From positions 1 to 5,324 of the forward strand of contig CALKYL010000155.1 of assembly GCA_938003515.1 (NCBI GenBank): a stretch of DNA of 5,324 bases. The letters run 5' to 3'. The position numbers and the translations under genes were made by a program. Within the stretch, counting starts at the first letter, position 1, and every line of letters begins with the position of its first letter. The notes under the pieces were generated by a model, which was not told the origin of the DNA, ran no database searches, and saw nothing but the letters and a program-made list of their open reading frames with translations. This stretch comes from an uncultured bacterium (GTDB lineage: Bacteria > Planctomycetota > UBA1135 > UBA2386). Positions 1-5,324 of the stretch are shown piece by piece.

Positions 1-8
1 CTCGGGTC

Positions 9-3000
9 ATGTCCGCGCTGCGTCTCGCCCTCGTCACGCTGCTCGCCGTCGCCGCCGCCGCGCAGGACCGGCCCAACGTGGTCTGGATCGTCGCGGAGGA
101 CATGAGCCCGTGGCTCGGCTGCTACGGCGACGACACGGTGCCGACGCCGCACTGCGACCGGCTCGCGCGCGAGGGCGTGCGCTTCACGAACGCGTTCGCC
201 ACGTCGCCGGTGTGCGCGCCGGCGCGCTCGTCCCTGATCACCGGCATGTACGCGACGCGCATCGGCACGATGCACATGCGCACCGGTCAGCCGAGCGCGG
301 CCGCGGTCGCCCGGGATCCGGACGCCTACGGCGGCATCCCGTCCTACGAAGGCGTGCCGCCCGCCGCCGTGCGCTGCTTTCCCGAACGGCTGCGCGCCGT
401 CGGCTACCACTGCGTCAACAACCACAAGACCGACTACCAGTTCGCCGCGCCGGTGACGGTCTGGGACGAGTCGTCCCCGCGGGCGCACTGGCGCGCGCGC
501 GCGCCGGGCCAGCCGTTCTTCGCCGTCTTCAACCTCGGCGTCACCCACGAGAGCGGCGCGTTCCCCGGGCGTCGCCGCAGCGCCCGCGCCGTCGACCCCG
601 CGCACGTACCGCTGCCTCCGTTCTACCCGGACACCCCGGCCGTGCGCGACGCCGTCGCGCGCACCTACGACAACATCGCGGCGATGGACCGGCAGGTCGG
701 CGCGCGGCTGCAGGAGCTCGACGACGCCGGCCTCCTCGAGAGCACGATCGTGTTCTTCTTCAGCGACCACGGCGTCGGCCTGCCGCGCGGCAAGCGCTCG
801 TGCTACGACACCGGCACGCGCGTGCCGCTGCTCGTGCGGCTGCCGGGCGGCCGGCGCGCGGGGCAGACCGACGCGCGCGTCGTGCAGTTCGTGGACTTCG
901 GCCCGACGGTGCTCTCGCTGTGCGGCGTCGAGCCCGACGAGCGGCTCGACGGAGTGGCGTTCCTCGGCGCGCACGCGCGCGCCGCACACCGCTTCGCGTT
1001 CAGCCACGCCGACCGGTTCGACGCGGTCTACGACCGCCAGCGCAGCGTCACCGACGGTCGGTTCCGCTACGTGCGCAACCTGCTCCGGGACCTGCCCTAC
1101 CTGATCCCCAACGCCTACCGCGAGCGGCTGCCGATGACCGCGGACCTGTACGCGCTGCGCGGACGCGAGGACCTGCCGGCCGCGATGTGGCAGATGGCGG
1201 CGACGCGACGCGCGCCGGAGGAGCTGTACGACACGACGGCCGATCCGTGGGAGGTCGAAGACCTCGCCGGCCGCCCCGAGCACGCCGAGCGGCTCGGCGC
1301 GCTCCGGCGGGCGCTCGACGCCTGGATGGCGGACACGGGCGACCTCGGCCTCGTGCTGCCCGAGCAGCGGCTCGTCGAAGAGCGCCTCTGGCCGCCGGAC
1401 GGCGCGCAGCCGACGACGCCGTCGCCGGAGTGGTCGCGGGAGAGGTCGGACGCGCGCGAGCGGATCCGTCTGAGCTGCGAGGAGCCCGGCGCGTCGATCG
1501 GCTATCGCTTCCTGCCGCGCGGCGCGCGCGATCGGTTCGAGGTCTACACGGGGCCGTTCGCGGTGCCGCCGGACGCGACGGAGGTCGAGGTCGTCGCGCA
1601 CCGTATCGGCTGGCGGCCGAGCCGGCGCGTCTTCTCCGCCCGGCCGTCGAGCCGCCGTCCGCCCAACGTCGTCGTCGTCGTCGCCGACGACCTCGGCTTC
1701 ATGGACGTGCGGGCCAACCATGCGGCGAGCCTCTACGACACGCCCAACCTCGATCGGCTCGCGGCGAGCGGCGTGCGCTTCACCGACGGCTACGCGTCGT
1801 GTCCGGTGTGCTCACCGACGCGCTACGCGCTCCTGACCGGGCGCCATCCGGCGCGGGCCGACGTCACGAACTGGTTCATGGGCACGCGCGCCGAGCGCTT
1901 CCGGCCGGCCCCGGCGAACGACCGCATGGAGCTCGCCGAGGTCACGATCGCCGAGGAGCTGCGCGACCGCGGCTACGCGACGTTCTTCGCCGGCAAGTGG
2001 CACCTCGGGCCGACCGCCGGGTTCTGGCCGGAGCACCAGGGCTTCGACGTCAACAAGGGCGGCTGGTCCCGCGGCGGCCCGTACGGACCCGGCAGGTACT
2101 TCGTGCCCTACGGCAACCCCCGCCTCGAGGACGGGCCCGCCGGCGAGCACCTGCCGGCCCGCCTCGCCGAAGAGGCGTGCCGCCACATCCGCGAGCACGC
2201 CGACGGACCCGCGCCGTTCCTCGTCTGGCTCTCGTTCTACTCCGTGCACACGCCGCTGATGGGGCGTGAGGACCTGGTGGCGAAGTACCGCGAACGCATC
2301 GCGTCCCTGCCCCCGCCGACGCGCGCCGAGTTCGGCGACGAGGAGCAGGTGTTCCTGACCGATCGGCCGCGCCGCGTGCGCCAGCTGCAGCGCCACGCCG
2401 TCTACGCGGCGATGGTCGAGGCGATGGACGAGGCGGTGGGCAGGGTGCTCGACACCCTCACGGAGCAGGGCCTGGACGACCGCACGATCGTCGTGTTCAC
2501 GTCCGACAACGGCGGCTTGTCGACGAGCGAGGGCTCGCCGACGAGCAACCTGCCGCTGCGGGGAGGCAAGGGCTGGATGTACGAAGGCGGCATCCGCGTG
2601 CCGTGGTTCTGGCGCGTGCCCGGCGTGACCGCGCCCGGCGGCACGTGCGACGTGCCGATCGCGAGCGTCGACCTGCTGCCGACGGTGCTCGAACTGGTCG
2701 GCGCGAGACCGGTCGCGCACGCGATCGACGGCGCGCCGGTCACGGCGCTCTTGCGCGGCGAGGTGCCTGTCAGCCTGCGCGAGCGCCCGCTCTACTGGCA
2801 CTACCCGCACTACGGCAACCAGGGCGGCTTCCCGAGCGCGGCGGTGCGCGTCGGTTCGTGGAAGCTGATCCAGCGACTCGAGGACGGCCGCGTGCACCTG
2901 TTCGACCTCGCCGCCGACGTGGGCGAGCGCGACGACCTCGCGCCGCGCCGGCCCGAGCGCGTCGAGGAGCTGCGCGCGCTGCTGCACGGCTGGCAGCGCC

Positions 3001-3062
3001 GCATGGACGCGAAGTTCCTGCGGCCGAAGGACGGCGCCGAGCCGTGGCGCCCCGATCGGTGA
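9..3062 (+). CDS. Exported two-domain sulfatase: SGSH-like sulfatase, chitobiase-C-like domain, arylsulfatase A-like sulfatase
   Basis: Predicted to hydrolyse sulfate esters (or N-sulfate) on sulfated glycans outside the cytoplasm. Residues 1-19 look like a signal peptide (short n-region, Leu/Val/Ala core, Ala-rich end before Gln19), which supports the ATG at 9. Only 8 nt of upstream sequence are visible, so no RBS can be judged. Sulfatase 1 (about 21-445) has metal-site Glu30-Asp31, the formylglycine motif CAPAR at 69-73, Lys140, His180, Asp253-His254 and Lys262. It resembles heparan N-sulfatase-like bacterial enzymes. Residues about 460-546 resemble the chitobiase/hexosaminidase C-terminal beta domain. 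Sulfatase 2 (about 551-1005) has Asp560-Asp561, CSPTR at 601-605, GKWHLG at 662-667, His747, SDNGG at 832-836 and Lys854, an arylsulfatase A-like set. Single sulfatases are usually about 450-600 residues, so this is a fusion. Both Cys sites would need formylglycine conversion, but no maturase gene is in view. Substrates are unknown. Confidence 0.93.
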   Translation: MSALRLALVTLLAVAAAAQDRPNVVWIVAEDMSPWLGCYGDDTVPTPHCDRLAREGVRFTNAFATSPVCAPARSSLITGMYATRIGTMHMRTGQPSAAAVARDPDAYGGIPSYEGVPPAAVRCFPERLRAVGYHCVNNHKTDYQFAAPVTVWDESSPRAHWRARAPGQPFFAVFNLGVTHESGAFPGRRRSARAVDPAHVPLPPFYPDTPAVRDAVARTYDNIAAMDRQVGARLQELDDAGLLESTIVFFFSDHGVGLPRGKRSCYDTGTRVPLLVRLPGGRRAGQTDARVVQFVDFGPTVLSLCGVEPDERLDGVAFLGAHARAAHRFAFSHADRFDAVYDRQRSVTDGRFRYVRNLLRDLPYLIPNAYRERLPMTADLYALRGREDLPAAMWQMAATRRAPEELYDTTADPWEVEDLAGRPEHAERLGALRRALDAWMADTGDLGLVLPEQRLVEERLWPPDGAQPTTPSPEWSRERSDARERIRLSCEEPGASIGYRFLPRGARDRFEVYTGPFAVPPDATEVEVVAHRIGWRPSRRVFSARPSSRRPPNVVVVVADDLGFMDVRANHAASLYDTPNLDRLAASGVRFTDGYASCPVCSPTRYALLTGRHPARADVTNWFMGTRAERFRPAPANDRMELAEVTIAEELRDRGYATFFAGKWHLGPTAGFWPEHQGFDVNKGGWSRGGPYGPGRYFVPYGNPRLEDGPAGEHLPARLAEEACRHIREHADGPAPFLVWLSFYSVHTPLMGREDLVAKYRERIASLPPPTRAEFGDEEQVFLTDRPRRVRQLQRHAVYAAMVEAMDEAVGRVLDTLTEQGLDDRTIVVFTSDNGGLSTSEGSPTSNLPLRGGKGWMYEGGIRVPWFWRVPGVTAPGGTCDVPIASVDLLPTVLELVGARPVAHAIDGAPVTALLRGEVPVSLRERPLYWHYPHYGNQGGFPSAAVRVGSWKLIQRLEDGRVHLFDLAADVGERDDLAPRRPERVEELRALLHGWQRRMDAKFLRPKDGAEPWRPDR

Positions 3063-3095
3063 CGGCGCCCCGACCGCTGACGGCGGACCGGGCGT

Positions 3096-3110
3096 CCGGG
3101 CGAGGCCCGG
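3096..3110 (+). terminator. Short GC hairpin after the sulfatase gene (weak terminator candidate)
   Basis: CCGGGC and GCCCGG form a perfect 6-bp stem around a GAG loop, beginning 34 nt after the sulfatase stop. No T-run follows (the next bases are G-rich), so it does not meet the usual intrinsic terminator pattern. Short GC hairpins are common by chance at this base composition. It may stabilise the mRNA 3' end or mean nothing. Confidence 0.2.
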
Positions 3111-3127
3111 GGAGCGGTTGGGGGAGA

Positions 3128-3156
3128 CCGGCTGGCTCGACCCGGCTGGATCGACC
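3128..3156 (+). repeat. Tandem direct repeat, two units with 14-nt period
   Basis: CCGGCTGGCTCGACC (3128-3142) is followed at once by CCGGCTGGATCGACC (3142-3156), sharing one base, with 14 of 15 positions identical. The pair lies about 42 nt upstream of the TACAAT hexamer in the spacer between the sulfatase and the secreted-protein gene. That is a plausible place for a regulator with paired half sites, but the repeat alone does not prove one. Chance duplication by slippage in GC-rich DNA is the alternative. Confidence 0.5.
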
Positions 3157-3197
3157 GTGGTTGGCCGGACCCGGGCTGCGGAGTTCGGCCGGCTTCC

Positions 3198-3203
3198 TAC
3201 AAT
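3198..3203 (+). promoter_or_regulatory. Candidate -10 element TACAAT for the secreted-protein gene
   Basis: TACAAT differs from the sigma-70 -10 consensus TATAAT at one position and stands out in a spacer that is otherwise almost wholly G/C. It lies 52 nt before the ATG at 3256, so transcription would begin near 3210 with a leader of about 45 nt. The -35 is poor: at the usual 16-18 nt spacing only weak matches such as CTGCGG (3176-3181) are found. If it is real, the secreted-protein gene is transcribed independently of the sulfatase gene. Confidence 0.35.
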
Positions 3204-3236
3204 GACGCGGTCGCTGGCTGCCTCCGGCGGCGTCCG

Positions 3237-3255
3237 CCCCCTCCCGCTCCCTCCC
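3237..3255 (-). other. G-quadruplex motif on the - strand (C-run leader directly before a start codon)
   Basis: On the + strand, C-runs of 5, 3, 3 and 3 at 3237-3241, 3243-3245, 3249-3251 and 3253-3255 are separated by 1, 3 and 1 nt. The - strand therefore carries four G-runs of at least three with loops of 1-3 nt, which satisfies the standard G-quadruplex pattern. The tract ends exactly at the base before the ATG at 3256. It leaves no purine-rich Shine-Dalgarno sequence for that gene. The pattern is seen directly; any role in transcription or translation is inference. Confidence 0.55.
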
Positions 3256-4257
3256 ATGCACACCGCCTCGATCGTCTCGTTCGCGCTCTTCGCCACGGCG
3301 CTCCCGCTGGCCGCCCAGCAGGTCCACCGCACCGCGCACCCGCAGGACGTGCTGCAGGGCGGCGGCGGCAACTTCGCGCCGTTCGGCGTGTTCTCGAGCG
3401 GCCAGGGCGCCGAGGCGCGCACGCAGTTCCTCGTGCCGAAGGACGAGCTGCCGGGCCCGGGCACGCTGCTGACCGGCATCGAACTCACCGCGCTGATCGG
3501 CGGCACCGTCGACTACGCGTCGCTCGAGATCTCGGCCGCGCCGACCACGGCGACGTCGCTGTCGAACACGTTCGCGAGCAACCTGGTCAATCCACCGACC
3601 GTCGTGCTCCCGGCGACCCCGCTGCAGGTGACCTGGTCGACGACGGCGTGGAGTGCCATCGACTTCGCCGTGCCCTACGTGCACGACGGCACGAGCGCGC
3701 TGGTGATCGAGGTGAAGAAGGTCGTGCAGGCCGCGCCGAGCTTCACGTTCGTGACCATGCGCAAGAACTCGGTGCCGTCGCGCGGCGACCGGCCGCAGAT
3801 GGTCTACTCGTTCGGCGGCCCCGGTTCGGGCACGTCGAACGCGACGTCGGCGTTCGGCAACGACGAGCCGGTCTCCTTCCGACTGCGATGGCAGATGACG
3901 CCGACCCTGCGCAACGAGAGCGCGCAGGGGCCGTCGAACAACCAGTATGGGCTCGGCGGCTCGGTGACGTTCAAGATCGACGGCGACCCGAACGAGCTGT
4001 GGGTGCTCGCGGCCGGCAGCGGCTTCCTGCCCACGTCGACGTTCGTGCCCGGCCTGCTCGGCACGTTCCGGCTCGCCGGCCCGACCTTGTTCGCCAGCGG
4101 CCTGCTCGACCCGAACGGCGTCGGCACCTTCGCGCTCAACATCCCCAACACGCCGACGCTGCCCGGGCTCTACCTGGCGTATCAGGCGGCGACGGTCGCG
4201 CCGGCGACCGGGGTGATCTGGCTGACGAACGGCACCGACCACTTCGTCAACCCCTGA
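3256..4257 (+). CDS. Secreted beta-rich protein of unknown function (333 aa)
   Basis: Function is not recognised. Residues 1-20 form a clear signal peptide (hydrophobic core, then LAAQQ), and this decides the start at ATG 3256. The frame is open upstream to a TTG at 3118, but that extension would bury the signal peptide. The mature part is rich in Gly, Thr, Ser, Pro and Val with alternating strand-like segments, suggesting one or two beta-sandwich units. The first, about 35-215, includes AEARTQFLVP (52-61) and LTGIELTAL (72-80). A C-terminal unit, about 230-333, holds GGSVTFKIDG (234-243) and an LFASGLLDPNG-type turn (278-288), ending in VNP. There are no Cys residues and no catalytic signature. 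From memory this build (variable N-terminal part plus a short C-terminal beta domain) recurs in secreted planctomycete proteins, but I cannot verify it here. It could be a surface, adhesion or matrix protein. Confidence 0.85.
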   Translation: MHTASIVSFALFATALPLAAQQVHRTAHPQDVLQGGGGNFAPFGVFSSGQGAEARTQFLVPKDELPGPGTLLTGIELTALIGGTVDYASLEISAAPTTATSLSNTFASNLVNPPTVVLPATPLQVTWSTTAWSAIDFAVPYVHDGTSALVIEVKKVVQAAPSFTFVTMRKNSVPSRGDRPQMVYSFGGPGSGTSNATSAFGNDEPVSFRLRWQMTPTLRNESAQGPSNNQYGLGGSVTFKIDGDPNELWVLAAGSGFLPTSTFVPGLLGTFRLAGPTLFASGLLDPNGVGTFALNIPNTPTLPGLYLAYQAATVAPATGVIWLTNGTDHFVNP

Positions 4258-4381
4258 CCCGCGCGACGCCGGCGCCGGTCGGTCGGAGGATGTCGAGGGC
4301 GCCGTCGCCGGGCGGGTTCGTCAGCGTGTGCACCTGGCACGCGTAGTTCGCGTCGGCGGCGACCACGCGGGTTACCACGGC
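4247..4381 (-). pseudogene. Possible small gene or gene remnant on the - strand (coding-like base pattern)
   Basis: Read on the - strand and ending at the stop at 4249-4247, the 44 codons covering 4381-4250 show a coding-like phase pattern. By hand count G/C is about 77%, 57% and 93% at codon positions 1, 2 and 3. Codons such as AAC, TAC, CAG, CAC and GAC match the window's real genes. The peptide includes ADANYACQVHTL and ends in ARVRG. A GTG at 4378-4376 would give 43 residues. The frame continues open to an ATG at 4540, but the pattern fades there and that part overlaps the sigma gene. The stop lies 11 nt inside the end of the convergent secreted-protein gene. No RBS or known family was recognised. 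It could be a remnant, a small ORFan or chance. Confidence 0.25.
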
Positions 4382-4507
4382 ACGCGAACGGCCGGATTCC
4401 CAGAGGGATCCCGGGTACGAATCGCCCGGCGCGGACGGCAGGACCTCGTGACCTTCCCGGCCCCGAAACTCTTGCGCCCACCGGCGGCGCCGCAGCGGTC
4501 CCTCGGC
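4258..4507. other. Spacer between secreted-protein and sigma-factor genes
   Basis: These 250 nt hold no confident gene. The + frame of the sigma factor is open back to a GTG at 4328, but translation from there gives an Arg-rich stretch without family likeness before the conserved sigma region. No intrinsic terminator with a T-run follows the secreted-protein gene. The only A-rich patch, GAAACTCTTG (4465-4474), lies 33 nt before the sigma start and may belong to its promoter, but no matching -10 at a normal distance was found. The left half carries the - strand coding-like signal described separately. Confidence 0.6.
4391..4430. repeat. Imperfect inverted repeat upstream of the sigma-factor gene
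   Basis: GCCGGATTC (4391-4399) can pair with GAATC (4419-4423) and CGGC (4427-4430), giving 9 pairs with a 3-nt bulge (GCC) around a 19-nt interior. The interior includes the palindrome GGGATCCC. It ends 77 nt before the sigma start, so an operator or a leader RNA fold is possible. Given the base composition, chance is a strong alternative. Confidence 0.25.
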
Positions 4508-5023
4508 ATGTCCGACGTCGAAGCCTTCGTCCACGAGCACCAGGCCGCCGTCTGGCGCTACCTGCGTCTCCTGGGTGCCCCGGCGGCGGACGCGGACGAC
4601 CTGTTGCAGGACACGCTGCTGCGTTTCCTGGCTCGCGAGGTGCCGCGCCCCGGCGCTCGCGCGATGCTGCGCGCGATCGCGCGCGGTCTATGGATCGACC
4701 GCCACCGCTGGCTCCGGCGGCGCCGCGCCGTCGCGTGGGCCGACGAGATCGACCGGGCGTTGGCGTCGACGCCGGCGAACGACGACCACGAGCTGTGGCT
4801 CGACGCGCTGGCGGCGTGCCGCGCGAACCTGAGCGAGCGCGCCGGGCGCGCGCTCGACCTCGCCTATCGCGACGGGCGCTCCCGGCGTGAGATCGCCGGC
4901 GAGCTGGGACTCGCGGAGAACACCGTGCGCAACCTGCTGGCGAGCACGCGCGACGCTCTGCGCACGTGCATCGAGAAGCGGCTGCGCCGCCACGACGGAA
5001 CGGAGCGAGGAGACGAACGATGA
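4508..5023 (+). CDS. ECF-type RNA polymerase sigma factor (171 aa)
   Basis: This is a small sigma-70 family protein that would direct RNA polymerase to a dedicated set of promoters. Region 2 spans about residues 1-75: a helix beginning VEAFVHEHQAAVWRYL, then the acidic DADDLLQDTLLRFLARE stretch (28-44) that normally contacts the polymerase clamp, and a basic RHRWLRRRR patch (65-73) at the -10-recognition end. Region 4 spans about 105-160, with a helix-turn-helix around REIAGELGLAENTVRNLL (127-144) for -35 contact. There is no region 1 or 3, and the length is typical of ECF factors. The ATG at 4508 is chosen because homology-like sequence begins there; an upstream in-frame GTG at 4328 would add 60 unconvincing residues. 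There is no clear Shine-Dalgarno site. The stop overlaps the next start as ATGA, implying co-transcription and translational coupling. The ECF subgroup and regulon are not evident. Confidence 0.9.
   Translation: MSDVEAFVHEHQAAVWRYLRLLGAPAADADDLLQDTLLRFLAREVPRPGARAMLRAIARGLWIDRHRWLRRRRAVAWADEIDRALASTPANDDHELWLDALAACRANLSERAGRALDLAYRDGRSRREIAGELGLAENTVRNLLASTRDALRTCIEKRLRRHDGTERGDER
5008..5012 (+). promoter_or_regulatory. Shine-Dalgarno site AGGAG for the overlapping downstream gene
   Basis: AGGAG, within GCGAGGAG, sits 7 nt before the ATG at 5020 inside the last codons of the sigma gene. It favours this start over the in-frame ATG at 5035. It is the only near-consensus site before a gene in the window; the two preceding starts lack one. 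Confidence 0.75.
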
Positions 5024-5324
5024 ACGACGACACCATGTTCCGAGACGACCCGTTCGCCGCACGTGTCGGCCTGGGCCTGCGAGAACTCGACGGCCTCGAG
5101 GCCGCACCCGACGTGCGCGCCGACGTCCTGCGCCGGCTGCGCGAGCCCGGGGCCGCGTCGTCGCCGGAGCGCCGCCCGCGGTGGGTGCTGCTGGTCGCGC
5201 TGCTGGCGGTCGCGGTCACCGCGACCGTGTTCTGGGAGCAGCGCGCCCGCGGGGACGACGCGCAGGTCACGGCCGCGCACGGCCAGGACCCGCGACCGGT
5301 GCGGCTAGTCTACGAGCTGGCCGA
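5020..5324 (+). CDS. Single-pass membrane protein, probable sigma-factor partner (N-terminal 101 residues, cut by window end)
   Basis: The frame is open from the ATG at 5020 to the window end, giving 101 codons plus 2 nt, so the 3' part is missing. Residues 1-54 are a charged, presumably cytoplasmic segment with an amphipathic-looking stretch (about 15-41). Residues 55-72 form one hydrophobic transmembrane helix. It is preceded by basic RRPR (51-54), consistent with the N-terminus inside. From 73 the chain would lie outside the cytoplasm. The overlap with the sigma stop and the preceding AGGAG point to a co-expressed pair, the usual arrangement of ECF sigma factors and membrane anti-sigma factors. 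No zinc-binding His-x3-Cys-x2-Cys motif is present in the visible part and there is no Cys at all, so a classic ZAS anti-sigma domain is not supported. The regulatory role is inferred from position and topology. Confidence 0.8.
   Translation, partial: MNDDTMFRDDPFAARVGLGLRELDGLEAAPDVRADVLRRLREPGAASSPERRPRWVLLVALLAVAVTATVFWEQRARGDDAQVTAAHGQDPRPVRLVYELA

Noticed and set aside
1640..1665. Two separate sulfatase genes mis-joined by a sequence error
   Set aside because: There is no stop or start codon, RBS or signal peptide near the junction, and the frame and codon pattern continue smoothly. It cannot be fully excluded without reads, so it is given as the refuting test for the fusion.
110..2269. 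Long + strand open frame (719 codons) inside the sulfatase gene
   Set aside because: The translation is dominated by Arg, Ala and Pro with no domain likeness. It is an out-of-frame shadow of the GC-rich sulfatase gene.
3118..3255. 46-residue N-terminal extension of the secreted protein from a TTG start
   Set aside because: It would place a good signal peptide in the middle of the chain and would run through the TACAAT and C-run leader. The ATG at 3256 is preferred.
1812..3506. Long - strand open frame (564 codons) across the sulfatase end and the spacer
   Set aside because: It lies antisense to a gene with clear motifs, is low-complexity in Arg/Ala/Val, and has no recognisable domain. Long antisense frames are expected at this GC content.
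2770..4242. Long - strand open frame (490 codons) opposite the secreted-protein gene
   Set aside because: The product is rich in Arg, Gly and Ala with no motif, whereas the + strand product has a signal peptide and ordered composition.
4328..4507. 60-residue N-terminal extension of the sigma factor from a GTG start
   Set aside because: The added residues have no sigma likeness, and the ECF region 2 pattern begins right after the ATG at 4508.
4182..5270. - strand open frame (362 codons) opposite the sigma gene
   Set aside because: It is mostly Arg/Ser/Ala low-complexity sequence and is antisense to a clear ECF sigma factor.
1..5324. CRISPR array, tRNA or rRNA gene, insertion sequence or phage element
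   Set aside because: Scanning by eye found no spaced repeats, cloverleaf-like sequence, terminal inverted repeats, transposase or integrase motifs, or conserved rRNA segments.

Overview
The window is a GC-rich stretch (roughly 70% G+C by eye) of bacterial chromosome. All confident genes are on the + strand. The best guess for the source is an environmental member of the Planctomycetota or a related PVC lineage. The reasons are the sulfatase types present, an ECF sigma factor with a membrane partner, weak or missing Shine-Dalgarno sites in front of two of the three starts that can be judged, and a secreted protein of a type I associate with planctomycete genomes. This assignment comes from family knowledge; nothing in the window proves the taxon.

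Layout: (1) 9-3062 encodes a 1017-residue exported protein made of two complete, different sulfatases fused in one frame, each with its own formylglycine-type Cys-x-Pro-x-Arg site. They are joined through a chitobiase/hexosaminidase-C-like beta domain. (2) 3063-3255 is a spacer with a small GC hairpin, a tandem 14-nt repeat, a TACAAT promoter-like hexamer and a striking C-run tract (G-quadruplex motif on the - strand) abutting the next start codon. (3) 3256-4257 encodes a 333-residue secreted beta-rich protein of unknown function. (4) 4258-4507 is a spacer without a confident gene, although its left half has a coding-like base pattern on the - strand. (5) 4508-5023 encodes an ECF-type RNA polymerase sigma factor. 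(6) 5020-5324 is the beginning of a single-pass membrane protein whose start overlaps the sigma stop (ATGA). It is cut by the window end and is probably the sigma factor's membrane-bound partner.

How they may work together: the fused sulfatase would desulfate sulfated polysaccharide or glycosaminoglycan-like substrate outside the cytoplasm. The secreted protein has no visible catalytic signature. The sigma/membrane-protein pair is a regulatory unit, but nothing in the sequence shows that it controls the sulfatase. The double sulfatase is the most noteworthy object. I found no convincing sign of a wholly new multi-gene system, CRISPR array, RNA gene or mobile element.
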